11,106 nucleotides of DNA from Bacillota bacterium. GTDB lineage: Bacteria; Bacillota; Clostridia; Lachnospirales; Lachnospiraceae. Numbering within the stretch: the first letter of the stretch is position 1; each line of letters begins with the position of its first letter. Shown one piece after another: positions 1 to 6,096 of this stretch. The notes under the pieces are model-generated. The model had not been told where the DNA came from. It saw only the letters and a program-made list of their open reading frames with translations, and did no database searches. The translations under genes and the position numbers were made by a program. The stretch covers positions 1-11,106 of the forward strand of contig JAEZKL010000128.1 in NCBI GenBank assembly GCA_023415475.1, read 5' to 3'.

Positions 1-512
1 CTGCAGTACCCTGTGACGGAGAACGTAATATCCCGGATGGAGAGGTATATACTGCTCCGGTTCGCGAATCGGTTAACGGCACCCTCTGCTATAATACTCC
101 TGCGGTATTCCAGGGCTTCACCTATGAGAATATCTGCTTTACTTTTGAGAACGGCAAGATTGTAAAGGCTACCGCAAATGATACCGTTCGAATCAACCAT
201 GTTTTAGATACGGACGAAGGTGCTCGTTATATCGGTGAGTTTGCCATCGGCGTTAACCCTTATATCTTAAAGCCTATGAAGGATACTCTGTTTGACGAGA
301 AGATTATGGGTTCCTTCCACTTTACACCCGGAAACTGCTATGAGGATGAAGCGCCGAACGGCAATCATTCCGCAATCCACTGGGATCTTGTCTGCATTCA
401 GACTCCTGAATACGGCGGTGGAGAGATCTACTTTGATGATGTATTAATTCGTAAAAACGGACGTTTTGTAATAAAAGAATTAGAATGCTTGAACCCTGAG
501 AATCTAATCTAA
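1..512 (+). CDS. M29-family metallo-aminopeptidase, C-terminal part (5' end outside window)
   Basis: The reading frame is open from base 3 to the TAA at 510-512 and gives the last 169 residues of a cytosolic peptidase that removes N-terminal amino acids, using a two-metal centre. Visible family signatures are NIPDGEVYTAP, ARYIGEFAIGVNP, GSFHFTPGNCYED, NHSAIHWD and YGGGEIYFDDVLIRKNGRF. The Glu of DGEVY, the Glu of GEFAIG, the His of SFHF, and the His and Asp of IHWD correspond to the expected metal ligands of M29 enzymes. The Tyr seven residues after the SFHF His fits the family's active-site Tyr. The C-terminus is complete. The internal ATG at 276 is not the start, because conserved sequence continues upstream of it. 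The next gene follows after 20 bases, so the two are probably co-transcribed. Family confidence is high; substrate preference cannot be read. Confidence 0.88.
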   Translation, partial: AVPCDGERNIPDGEVYTAPVRESVNGTLCYNTPAVFQGFTYENICFTFENGKIVKATANDTVRINHVLDTDEGARYIGEFAIGVNPYILKPMKDTLFDEKIMGSFHFTPGNCYEDEAPNGNHSAIHWDLVCIQTPEYGGGEIYFDDVLIRKNGRFVIKELECLNPENLI

Positions 513-532
513 GGAAGGAGCGGGAAGAAAGC

Positions 533-1549
533 ATGAAACTATTAACAGCAGCGATACCCTGCTATAATTCAGCGGCATATATGAACCATGCTATTGACAC
601 CTTGTTGAGTGGTGGGGAAGAGATGGAGATTATCATTATTAATGATGGCTCCGTAGATGATACACAAAAGATCGCTGAGGAATACCAGGCAAGATACCCC
701 AGTATTATCAAAGTGATCTATCAGGAGAATGGTGGACATGGCGAAGCAGTAAATACAGGTCTTGCTAATGCGACCGGCCTATACTTTAAGGTAGTGGACA
801 GTGATGATTGGGTAAATGAGAAGGCGTTAGCGCAGGTAATGGAGGTTCTTAAGAACCTGATTGCAGACGGTAACAGTCCGGACCTGTTCCTGGCAAACTA
901 TGTATATGAGAAGGTGGATGCAAAGAAGAAGAAGATAATCAATTATCATAGAGCATTACCTGAGAATCGTATCTTTACCTGGAATGACATTATGCATTTC
1001 AGACAAAGTCAGAATATTCTCATGCATTCCACAATTTATCGTACCAAATTGCTAAAGAGCTGTGGAATTCGCTTGCCAAAGCATACCTTCTATGTGGATA
1101 ACATCTTCGTGTATCAGCCTTTACCCTTTGTAAAGACCTTGTATTATATGGATGTGAATCTCTATCGGTATTTTATCGGAAGATCGGACCAGTCTGTGAA
1201 TGAGCAGGTCATGATCAAAAGAATTGACCAGCAGCTGCGTATCACCAAGATAATGATAGAATCTCATAATCTACAGCAATTAAAAAGCAAAAAGCTTCAA
1301 CGATATATGATTAAATACTTGTCCATGATGATGGCAGTCAGTAGTGTGTTTCTGATTAAGGAGGACACGGAGGAAAGCCTGAATAAGAAACAGGAGCTAT
1401 GGGATTACTTAAGGAATTATGATAAATGGCTTTATCGGCGGATACGATCCCAAATTCTCGGACAATCCATGAATCTCCCGGGCAAATTTGGTCGCAAGAT
1501 GGTTGAGCTGGGCTATAATATATTAAGAAAGATATATGGCTTTAATTAA
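533..1549 (+). CDS. Family 2 glycosyltransferase (GT-A fold)
   Basis: This 338-residue protein should transfer a sugar from a nucleotide-sugar donor to an envelope or exported glycan; donor and acceptor are unknown. The N-terminal GT-A domain (about residues 4-125) opens with AAIPCYNSAAYM. It carries the nucleotide-binding IIINDGSVDDT (about 33-44), the ENGGHGEAVNTGL segment (about 65-77), and the metal-binding VDSDDW (88-93, the DxD motif). The C-terminal third is basic and rich in helix formers and lacks a clear membrane segment, so the enzyme is probably cytosolic or peripheral at the membrane. The start at 533 follows AAGGAAGGAG at 511-520, which overlaps the stop of the aminopeptidase gene, so the pair is likely one transcript. 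A hairpin terminator follows at 1580-1625. The family call is secure. Confidence 0.9.
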   Translation: MKLLTAAIPCYNSAAYMNHAIDTLLSGGEEMEIIIINDGSVDDTQKIAEEYQARYPSIIKVIYQENGGHGEAVNTGLANATGLYFKVVDSDDWVNEKALAQVMEVLKNLIADGNSPDLFLANYVYEKVDAKKKKIINYHRALPENRIFTWNDIMHFRQSQNILMHSTIYRTKLLKSCGIRLPKHTFYVDNIFVYQPLPFVKTLYYMDVNLYRYFIGRSDQSVNEQVMIKRIDQQLRITKIMIESHNLQQLKSKKLQRYMIKYLSMMMAVSSVFLIKEDTEESLNKKQELWDYLRNYDKWLYRRIRSQILGQSMNLPGKFGRKMVELGYNILRKIYGFN

Positions 1550-1579
1550 TTTTTTCTAGTAATATGCAATGTCATGAAT

Positions 1580-1625
1580 AAACAGCCGTAGAGCAATGCT
1601 GTAAGCAAAGCCCTACGGCTGTTTT
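1580..1625. terminator. Bidirectional intrinsic terminator between GT2 and PAP2 genes
   Basis: A perfect 12-bp stem pairs 1580-1591 with 1613-1624 (core ACAGCCGTAG/CTACGGCTGT) around a 21-nt loop. It ends in TTTT on the plus strand and is flanked by an A-run that becomes a short U-run on the minus strand. It lies between the convergent ends of the glycosyltransferase (stop at 1549) and the PAP2 gene (stop at 1640), so it probably serves both. Confidence 0.85.
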
Positions 1626-1639
1626 GTTCAACTCTTATA

Positions 1640-2329
1640 CTAGCTGGGATTTTTGGAAAACTCATGCTTCGCCTTTGTGACTTCTCTTAACCGATTTGGT
1701 GCATACACAACAGCATAAAGTATGGCACTGAGTGCTAATGCCCCGAAGATATCCAAAACGGAATGCTGCTTTAAGAAAACCGTAGATAGACAAATCGAAA
1801 CGGTTAACAGGAAAACGGACCATTGAAGCCAGGCAATATTATGAAGCTTTTCACTCCGGTGGATGGCTATCATCGCTCCGACGGAATTGAGTACATGGAT
1901 GCTTGGAAATACATTCGTAGCAGTATCTATGGAGTAGATGGTGGATAGCATATCGATGAAGATATTGCTTCGACCTAAGGACGCTAAGTCTACTCTCAGA
2001 TAATGGCCGTTGGGCCAAATAGTATAGATAATCAGGCAGATCGTCATTCCGGAGAATAGAAAAGCGCAGCATTTATAAAAATCCTGTTTTGAGGTAAGCA
2101 GAAAATATGCTACCGTGACAGCGATGTATGCAAACCATAAAAAGTAGGGAATGATAAATATCTCATTAAAGGGAATGAAATCATCCAGTCTGGAATAAAT
2201 CGGATGAAACTTCTTGGTTACCGTCTGCTCCAGATAAGTGAACCAGAGCATATAAACAAAGAAGTAGGATAGGATCCATCCGTGCTTATATTTCAATATG
2301 AAATTTTTTAAAGTCTTTAAGGAATTCAT
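1640..2329 (-). CDS. PAP2-superfamily integral membrane phosphatase/phosphotransferase
   Basis: This is a 229-residue polytopic membrane protein with about six hydrophobic segments (roughly 18-33, 56-78, 85-103, 147-156, 166-184, 193-209). PAP2 enzymes hydrolyse or exchange phosphate on lipid phosphates such as phosphatidate or prenyl pyrophosphate, or transfer lipid head groups. Motif 2 is PSIH (142-145). Motif 3 is seen as S182-T-x5-H189-x3-D193, giving the catalytic His-Asp pair. The Arg normally following Ser in motif 3 is Thr here, and a Lys sits two residues before the His, a variation seen in some PAP2 branches. Motif 1 (KxxxxxxRP) is not obvious. The substrate is therefore unknown. 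The gene stands alone on the minus strand, with its own promoter and a leader of about 135 nt. The ribosome binding site (AGAAAGG, 10 nt spacing) is modest. Confidence 0.82.
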   Translation of the reverse strand: MNSLKTLKNFILKYKHGWILSYFFVYMLWFTYLEQTVTKKFHPIYSRLDDFIPFNEIFIIPYFLWFAYIAVTVAYFLLTSKQDFYKCCAFLFSGMTICLIIYTIWPNGHYLRVDLASLGRSNIFIDMLSTIYSIDTATNVFPSIHVLNSVGAMIAIHRSEKLHNIAWLQWSVFLLTVSICLSTVFLKQHSVLDIFGALALSAILYAVVYAPNRLREVTKAKHEFSKNPS

Positions 2330-2348
2330 TATACATCAACCTTTCTAG

Positions 2349-2374
2349 GGAGCACCACTGTGCGTTCTGTAGTT
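2349..2374. repeat. Direct repeat copy 1 in PAP2 leader
   Basis: This 26-nt copy begins GGAGCACCACTGTGCG and ends TTCTGTAGTT. The same sequence recurs exactly 60 bases further on with two extra bases (AG) between its halves. It contains a small inverted element, GCAC-CACT-GTGC. It lies between the predicted PAP2 promoter and start codon, so it would be transcribed as part of the 5' leader. Its function is unknown. Confidence 0.8.
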
Positions 2375-2408
2375 CCTCAGGGAGCCATAAAATCGAAAGA
2401 ACAAGGTA

Positions 2409-2436
2409 GGAGCACCACTGTGCGAGTTCTGTAGTT
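2409..2436. repeat. Direct repeat copy 2 in PAP2 leader
   Basis: This 28-nt copy begins GGAGCACCACTGTGCG, then AG, then TTCTGTAGTT. It is identical to copy 1 apart from the AG insertion. It sits between copy 1 and the palindrome at 2443-2471. The pair could be a duplicated leader RNA element, a protein-binding site, or a dispersed genomic repeat; the window alone cannot decide. Confidence 0.8.
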
Positions 2437-2442
2437 TTTTTC

Positions 2443-2471
2443 ACGTGAATTATGTTATTTATAATTCACGT
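2443..2471. promoter_or_regulatory. Operator-like palindrome at the PAP2 transcription start
   Basis: Bases 2443-2453 (ACGTGAATTAT) are the exact reverse complement of 2461-2471, with a 7-nt centre. The inverted repeat begins two bases downstream of the minus-strand -10 box, so it covers the predicted start of transcription at about 2466. That is a classic position for a dimeric repressor. As RNA it could also form a hairpin at the 5' end of the message. No regulator gene is visible nearby. Confidence 0.6.
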
Positions 2472-2472
2472 T

Positions 2473-2501
2473 ATTATAGCACAGAATATTAAGGATAACA
2501 A
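2473..2501 (-). promoter_or_regulatory. Vegetative-type promoter for the PAP2 gene
   Basis: Reading the minus strand, a -35 TTGTTA (2496-2501) is followed by a 17-bp spacer and a perfect -10 TATAAT (2473-2478). A preceding TGC gives an extended -10. The predicted start of transcription is near 2466. Spacing and sequence fit a housekeeping sigma-A promoter well. Confidence 0.7.
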
Positions 2502-2635
2502 TATACTTAAATTTACTTTTTTCTTAAGAAAATATTATGATATTAGTAAGAAAAATAATACTGTGAATTACGGGAGAGGTCTTCTACTTTAGATTTTTTT
2601 AAGGATTATAACGGGTTTTTCCGGTGAATAAATCA

Positions 2636-2664
2636 TAGACATAAATCCAAAAACTAACTATAAT
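2636..2664 (+). promoter_or_regulatory. Vegetative-type promoter for deoB
   Basis: TAGACA (2636-2641), a 17-bp spacer and TATAAT (2659-2664) match the sigma-A consensus at 11 of 12 positions. Transcription would start near 2671, leaving a 5' leader of about 180 nt before deoB. This promoter diverges from that of the PAP2 gene. The roughly 130 bases between the two contain a 14-bp perfect palindrome (2519-2532, TTTTCTTAAGAAAA) but no gene. Confidence 0.65.
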
Positions 2665-2747
2665 ATAAATATAAGCAAAAAAATCTTTTTAATATGGAGA
2701 ATTTGTATCCAAGATGTGTTGATGCTTCTCATCTATATATCACCAAA

Positions 2748-2760
2748 GTGTGTAACACAC
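2748..2760. repeat. Small palindrome in the deoB 5' leader
   Basis: GTGTGT-A-ACACAC is a 13-base perfect inverted repeat with a one-base centre, about 80 bases downstream of the predicted deoB start of transcription and 90 bases upstream of the start codon. It could be a protein-binding site within the transcribed leader. It is short and no function is proposed. I saw no riboswitch fold in the remainder of the leader. Confidence 0.4.
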
Positions 2761-2849
2761 AAGCGCATACTGATACAAAATGCAGGTAATTGCTGATAAA
2801 TATAATAGACAGAGGTTAATTGATTTTTTGAAACGAAGGAGGTAACAGT

Positions 2850-4022
2850 ATGAAACGAGTATTTATTGTAGTATTAGATAGTGTAGGAATCGGTGAATTG
2901 CCGGATGCATCCCTGTATGGTGATGAAGGCAGTCATACCTTATATGCCGCATCCACCAGCCAGTATTTTAATATGCCCAATATGCAGAAGCTGGGTTTAT
3001 TCCATATCGACGGGGTGAAAGAGAAATTTCCGCAGGTAAATGATGACATACCATTCGAAGGAGCAGTAGCCAGAATGGCAGAGCAGTCCAAGGGTAAGGA
3101 TACGACAACCGGACACTGGGAAATCGCAGGTGTTATATCAGAGCAACCTTTCCCTACCTATCCGAACGGTTTCCCGGAGGAGATATTAAGACCCTTTGAG
3201 GAGAGAACCGGACGTAAGGTTATCTGTAACCTACCATATTCCGGTACTGACGTAATCCGGGATTATGGTAAGGAGCATGTAGATACGGGAGCATTAATTG
3301 TATATACTTCAGCGGACAGTGTATTTCAAATAGCTGCCCATGAGGAGATTGTACCGCTGGAGGAGCTTTACCGTTATTGCGAAATCGCAAGAGAGCTGCT
3401 AACCGGTAAGCATGCGGTGGGACGCGTTATTGCTAGACCGTTCCTCGGAACCTATCCGGATTATAAGCGAACCTCAAACCGGCATGATTTTTCTCTGGAA
3501 CCGTCATTAACCTTCATGGATCAGATGAAGGAAGCAGGGCTTGACGTCTTAGCAGTAGGTAAAATCTATGATATCTTCGCCGGTAAAGGGATTACCGATA
3601 CGGTTAGGACTCATGACAATGCAGAGGGAATAGAGAAGATGATTGAACGTCTTGGAAGAGATTTCAATGGTCTGTGCTTTGTGAACCTTGTAGATTTTGA
3701 TATGATTTATGGGCATCGTAATGATGTGGATGGCTATGCAAAGGCTCTGACCTATTTTGATGAGCAGCTGCCAAGGATACTGGAAGGTCTTCGTGATGAA
3801 GATATCCTCATTGTTACTGCAGATCACGGCTGTGATCCCTCCACCCCTTCTACGGATCATTCCAGAGAATAAATTCCGTTGGTGGTATATGGCAAGCAGG
3901 TGAAGCAGGGATTAAATCTCGGAACCAGAGCTAGCTATTCCGATATAGCAGCTACTATTCTTGATTATTATCAAATTCCGCAGAAGACTGCCGGAACCTC
4001 CTTCTTAAAGGAGATTATATAA
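2850..4022 (+). pseudogene. deoB: Phosphopentomutase interrupted by one in-frame TAA
   Basis: DeoB interconverts ribose/deoxyribose 1- and 5-phosphates in nucleoside salvage. The frame gives 340 residues to a TAA at 3870-3872, then 49 more conserved codons to a TAA at 4020-4022. The total of 390 residues is normal for the family. Metal ligands are visible: D10, the Asp and His of DFDMIYGH (about 284 and 289), D325 and H326 (TADHG) and H337 (TDHSRE). The phosphorylated Thr is T85 in KGKDTTTGHWE. The stop replaces the Tyr expected in TDHSREY-IPLVVYG, a single-base change from TAC or TAT. All active-site residues precede the stop, but the truncated form lacks 50 residues of the core domain and is probably unstable. 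The start at 2850 has a perfect AAGGAGGT. No restart site follows the stop. A sequencing error is the main alternative. Confidence 0.85.
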
Positions 4023-4056
4023 CAATAGGAAGCACGCTTCGCGAACTTTCTATTGT
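4022..4056 (+). other. Intercistronic hairpin after deoB
   Basis: Bases 4022-4032 pair with 4046-4056 (ACAATAG/CTATTGT at the base, one G-T wobble), with a 13-nt loop that can itself pair CGC/GCG. The left arm begins at the last base of the distal deoB stop codon. No T-run follows, so it is not a standard terminator. It may stabilise an mRNA end or reduce read-through into the glycosylase gene. I saw no convincing promoter between it and 4122. Confidence 0.5.
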
Positions 4057-4121
4057 CATGAGTGAACGTAAGCAACAAGACTTGCCTGATTGAAAATATA
4101 GATTAATTCGAGGTGATGAAA

Positions 4122-4610
4122 ATGGAGAGAGTTATACATCCAATTCCGCCCCTCTATAACATAGATTCTAAAGTTTTGGTGCTGGGCTCATTCCCATCTG
4201 TTAAGTCAAGAGAGGGGCAGTTCTTTTACCATCATCCCCAGAATCGTTTTTGGAGAGTAATCAGCGCAGTATTTAACGAGTCGGTGCCGGTTACCCTGGA
4301 GGAAAAGCGTGATCTGCTGCTTCGCAATGGCATAGCGGTGTGGGATGTGATTCAGAGCTGTGAGATCATTGGATCTGCCGACAGCAGTATTAAGAATGTC
4401 ATCCCTAACGATTTGTCGGAGATACTAAAAACAGCTAAGCTTAACCGGATTATCTCTAACGGCAGCACCTCCTACCAATTATATATGAAGCACATCTTTC
4501 CTAAAACAGGGATAGAAGCTCTGGGGCTCCCATCCACCAGTCCCGCAAATGCGTCCTGCTCCATGGACTGCCTGGTTAAGGCTTGGAGTGTATTAGTGAC
4601 TTTTATATGA
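4122..4610 (+). CDS. DNA-deoxyinosine glycosylase, uracil-DNA-glycosylase superfamily
   Basis: This 162-residue enzyme of the HDG group (UDG superfamily family 6) should excise hypoxanthine from deaminated adenine in DNA, starting base excision repair. Motif 1 is LVLGSFPSVKS followed by HHPQNRFW; the Asn there (N41) corresponds to the catalytic Asn described for this group. Motif 2 is LPSTSPANA (about 136-144). Length and motif spacing are normal. I chose the ATG at 4122, preceded by GAGGTGA at 4110-4116. In-frame GTG (4113) and ATG (4116) codons overlap that ribosome binding site and are unlikely starts. The downstream dtd starts 21 bases after the stop, so the two are probably co-transcribed, perhaps by read-through from deoB. 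Assignment to the family is firm; substrate is inferred. Confidence 0.85.
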   Translation: MERVIHPIPPLYNIDSKVLVLGSFPSVKSREGQFFYHHPQNRFWRVISAVFNESVPVTLEEKRDLLLRNGIAVWDVIQSCEIIGSADSSIKNVIPNDLSEILKTAKLNRIISNGSTSYQLYMKHIFPKTGIEALGLPSTSPANASCSMDCLVKAWSVLVTFI

Positions 4611-4631
4611 GTGCTGCGAAAGGATTTGGAC

Positions 4632-5084
4632 ATGAGAGTTGTAATTCAAAGAGTATTAGAAGCCGGTGTGACGGTAGAAGGTAAATGTATCGGTGCCATC
4701 GGGAAAGGGTTTTTAATCCTGCTTGGTGTCGGCAATGAAGATAGTAAGGAAATTGCAGATAAATATATTGATAAGATATTGAAGCTGAGAATCTTTGCAG
4801 ATGAGAACGGCAAGACAAATCTAGCCTTGCAGGATGTGCAAGGAGAAGTTCTTGTGGTATCTCAGTTTACCCTGTATGCAGATTGCAGAAAGGGTAACCG
4901 CCCTGATTTCATCAATGCGGCCGGAGCTGCGAAGGCGAAGGAGCTATATGAGTACTTCCTCGATACGATCCGAAGCCGCCTTGGTAAGGTGGAGGCGGGA
5001 GAATTTGGCGGAGATATGAAGGTATCCTTAGTGAATGACGGCCCATTTACCATCGTGTTGGATGAAAAAATGATAGAACGATAA
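4632..5084 (+). CDS. dtd: D-aminoacyl-tRNA deacylase
   Basis: This 150-residue cytosolic enzyme hydrolyses D-amino acids (and misattached glycine) from tRNA, protecting translation. It begins MRVVIQRVLEAGVTV. It carries the active-site SQFTLYAD (77-84) and the C-terminal NDGPFTIVLD, whose Gly137-Pro138 pair is the chirality-selecting Gly-cisPro motif at exactly the position known in E. coli DTD. The start is ATG 4632, preceded by AAAGGA at 4619-4624 with 7 nt spacing. An in-frame GTG at 4611, immediately after the glycosylase stop, would add seven unconserved residues and is rejected. In many Firmicutes dtd sits next to relA; here it follows a DNA glycosylase. A strong terminator follows at once. 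Confidence 0.95.
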   Translation: MRVVIQRVLEAGVTVEGKCIGAIGKGFLILLGVGNEDSKEIADKYIDKILKLRIFADENGKTNLALQDVQGEVLVVSQFTLYADCRKGNRPDFINAAGAAKAKELYEYFLDTIRSRLGKVEAGEFGGDMKVSLVNDGPFTIVLDEKMIER

Positions 5085-5101
5085 TTGCATAGAGTATGCT
5101 T

Positions 5102-5143
5102 AAGTAGGATTTTAATGTATTTTTAATAAAATCCTACTTTTTT
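5102..5143 (+). terminator. Intrinsic terminator after dtd
   Basis: A perfect 13-bp stem pairs 5102-5114 (AAGTAGGATTTTA) with 5127-5139 around a 12-nt loop and runs into TTTTTT. It ends the deoB-glycosylase-dtd region and insulates it from the ABC transporter operon. Confidence 0.9.
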
Positions 5144-5191
5144 ATTAACATTACCGTACTATAATTACTTCTAGGTTATGGGATTTTCTGG

Positions 5192-5219
5192 TTGACAAAA
5201 ACAAAGCTAACTGTATACT
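5192..5219 (+). promoter_or_regulatory. Sigma-A promoter of the natAB operon
   Basis: A perfect -35 TTGACA (5192-5197) and a -10 TATACT (5214-5219) are separated by 16 bp. The predicted start is near 5226, giving a leader of about 90 nt. I found no clear operator palindrome or riboswitch around it. Confidence 0.75.
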
Positions 5220-5317
5220 GAAAAGTAAATTATGCAGAGCAGAATTCATAAAGCGAAGGATTTATACCAGATGAATAACATAAAATGGGGATAATGATTA
5301 AGAAAGGTGTGGGAGTG

Positions 5318-6094
5318 ATGATTGTTGTAAAGGATCTGACAAAGGTCTATAAGCTGAACAAAAAACAGATGCTGGAGCTTAAGACTAAGAAGAACATGAA
5401 AAAGGCGCTGGATAAACTGTCGCTGGAGGCGAGACCCGGGGAAATCTACGGTTTACTCGGGCCGAACGGTGCCGGCAAGACGACGGCACTGCGTACTATC
5501 GCAACCTTATTGAAGCCGACACAGGGTGAAGTAAAGGTATGCGGATATGATACGGTAAATGAATCGGAGAAGGTAAGAAAGAGCATCTGCTTCTTGACCA
5601 ATGAAATAAAGCTGGATCCACAGTTTTCACCGAAATATATGTTTAATTTCTTCGGAAGGCTGCATGGAGAGAACGAGAAGACGATTCATGAGCGTCGGGA
5701 GAAGCTGTTCCATTACTTTGGGATTAAAGATTTTGAGGATAAAAAGATTGATGAATTATCCACCGGTATGAAGCAGAAGGCTTCTATAGCAGTAAGCCTA
5801 GTTCATGATCCGGAGGTTGTTATTTTTGATGAGCCTACAACCGGTCTTGATATTATAACTGCTAGAAATGTTACCGAATATTTGAAGCTGTTAAGAGATG
5901 AGGGCAAGACAGTGATTATCTCTACCCATATCATGACGGAGGCAGAGAAGCTTTGTGACCGGATTGGTATTATTATCGGCGGTGTAAAGGTAATGGAAGG
6001 AAGCCTGAAGGATATTCTGAGGGAGACAAAATCAGAGGAATTAGAAGATGCTTTCTTTGAGCTTTATAAGCAGTATAATAGGGAGGAGGCATAG
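5318..6094 (+). CDS. natA: ABC exporter ATP-binding subunit, NatA type
   Basis: This 258-residue cytosolic ATPase drives the membrane partner encoded next to it. Walker A is GPNGAGKT (48-55), the signature is LSTGM (147-151), Walker B is VVIFDE (167-172), followed by PTTGLD, and the switch His is H204 in ISTHIM. The Q-loop region reads FLTNEIKLDPQFSP, as in NatA-like proteins. A Lys-rich stretch near residues 12-29 precedes the nucleotide-binding core. The start at 5318 is preferred because AGAAAGGTG (5301-5309) lies 8 nt upstream; the in-frame ATG at 5285 has no ribosome binding site. The stop is followed after two bases by the permease start, and the permease's GGGAGGAGG lies within the last codons of this gene, so they form one operon. 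NatAB of B. subtilis exports sodium; the substrate here is not established. Confidence 0.85.
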   Translation: MIVVKDLTKVYKLNKKQMLELKTKKNMKKALDKLSLEARPGEIYGLLGPNGAGKTTALRTIATLLKPTQGEVKVCGYDTVNESEKVRKSICFLTNEIKLDPQFSPKYMFNFFGRLHGENEKTIHERREKLFHYFGIKDFEDKKIDELSTGMKQKASIAVSLVHDPEVVIFDEPTTGLDIITARNVTEYLKLLRDEGKTVIISTHIMTEAEKLCDRIGIIIGGVKVMEGSLKDILRETKSEELEDAFFELYKQYNREEA

Positions 6095-6096
6095 AT

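Noticed and set aside
2349..2436. CRISPR array
   Set aside because: There are only two repeat copies, of unequal length, without further units or cas genes.
3549..3860. Minus-strand 103-codon frame opposite deoB
   Set aside because: It lies wholly within the conserved deoB coding sequence, has no recognisable domain, and is a complementary-strand shadow.
3870..3872. Recoding of TAA as a sense codon across the genome
   Set aside because: Several other genes here end at TAA at their normal family length, so TAA acts as a stop in this organism.
4113..4121. GTG at 4113 or ATG at 4116 as start of the DNA glycosylase
   Set aside because: Both fall inside or against the GAGGTGA ribosome binding site, which is placed for the ATG at 4122.
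4611..4631. GTG at 4611 as start of dtd
   Set aside because: It lacks its own ribosome binding site, and DTD proteins begin at MRVVIQRV, encoded from 4632.
5285..5317. ATG 5285 as start of natA
   Set aside because: No ribosome binding site precedes it, and the eleven extra residues are not conserved in the family; ATG 5318 has AGAAAGGTG upstream.
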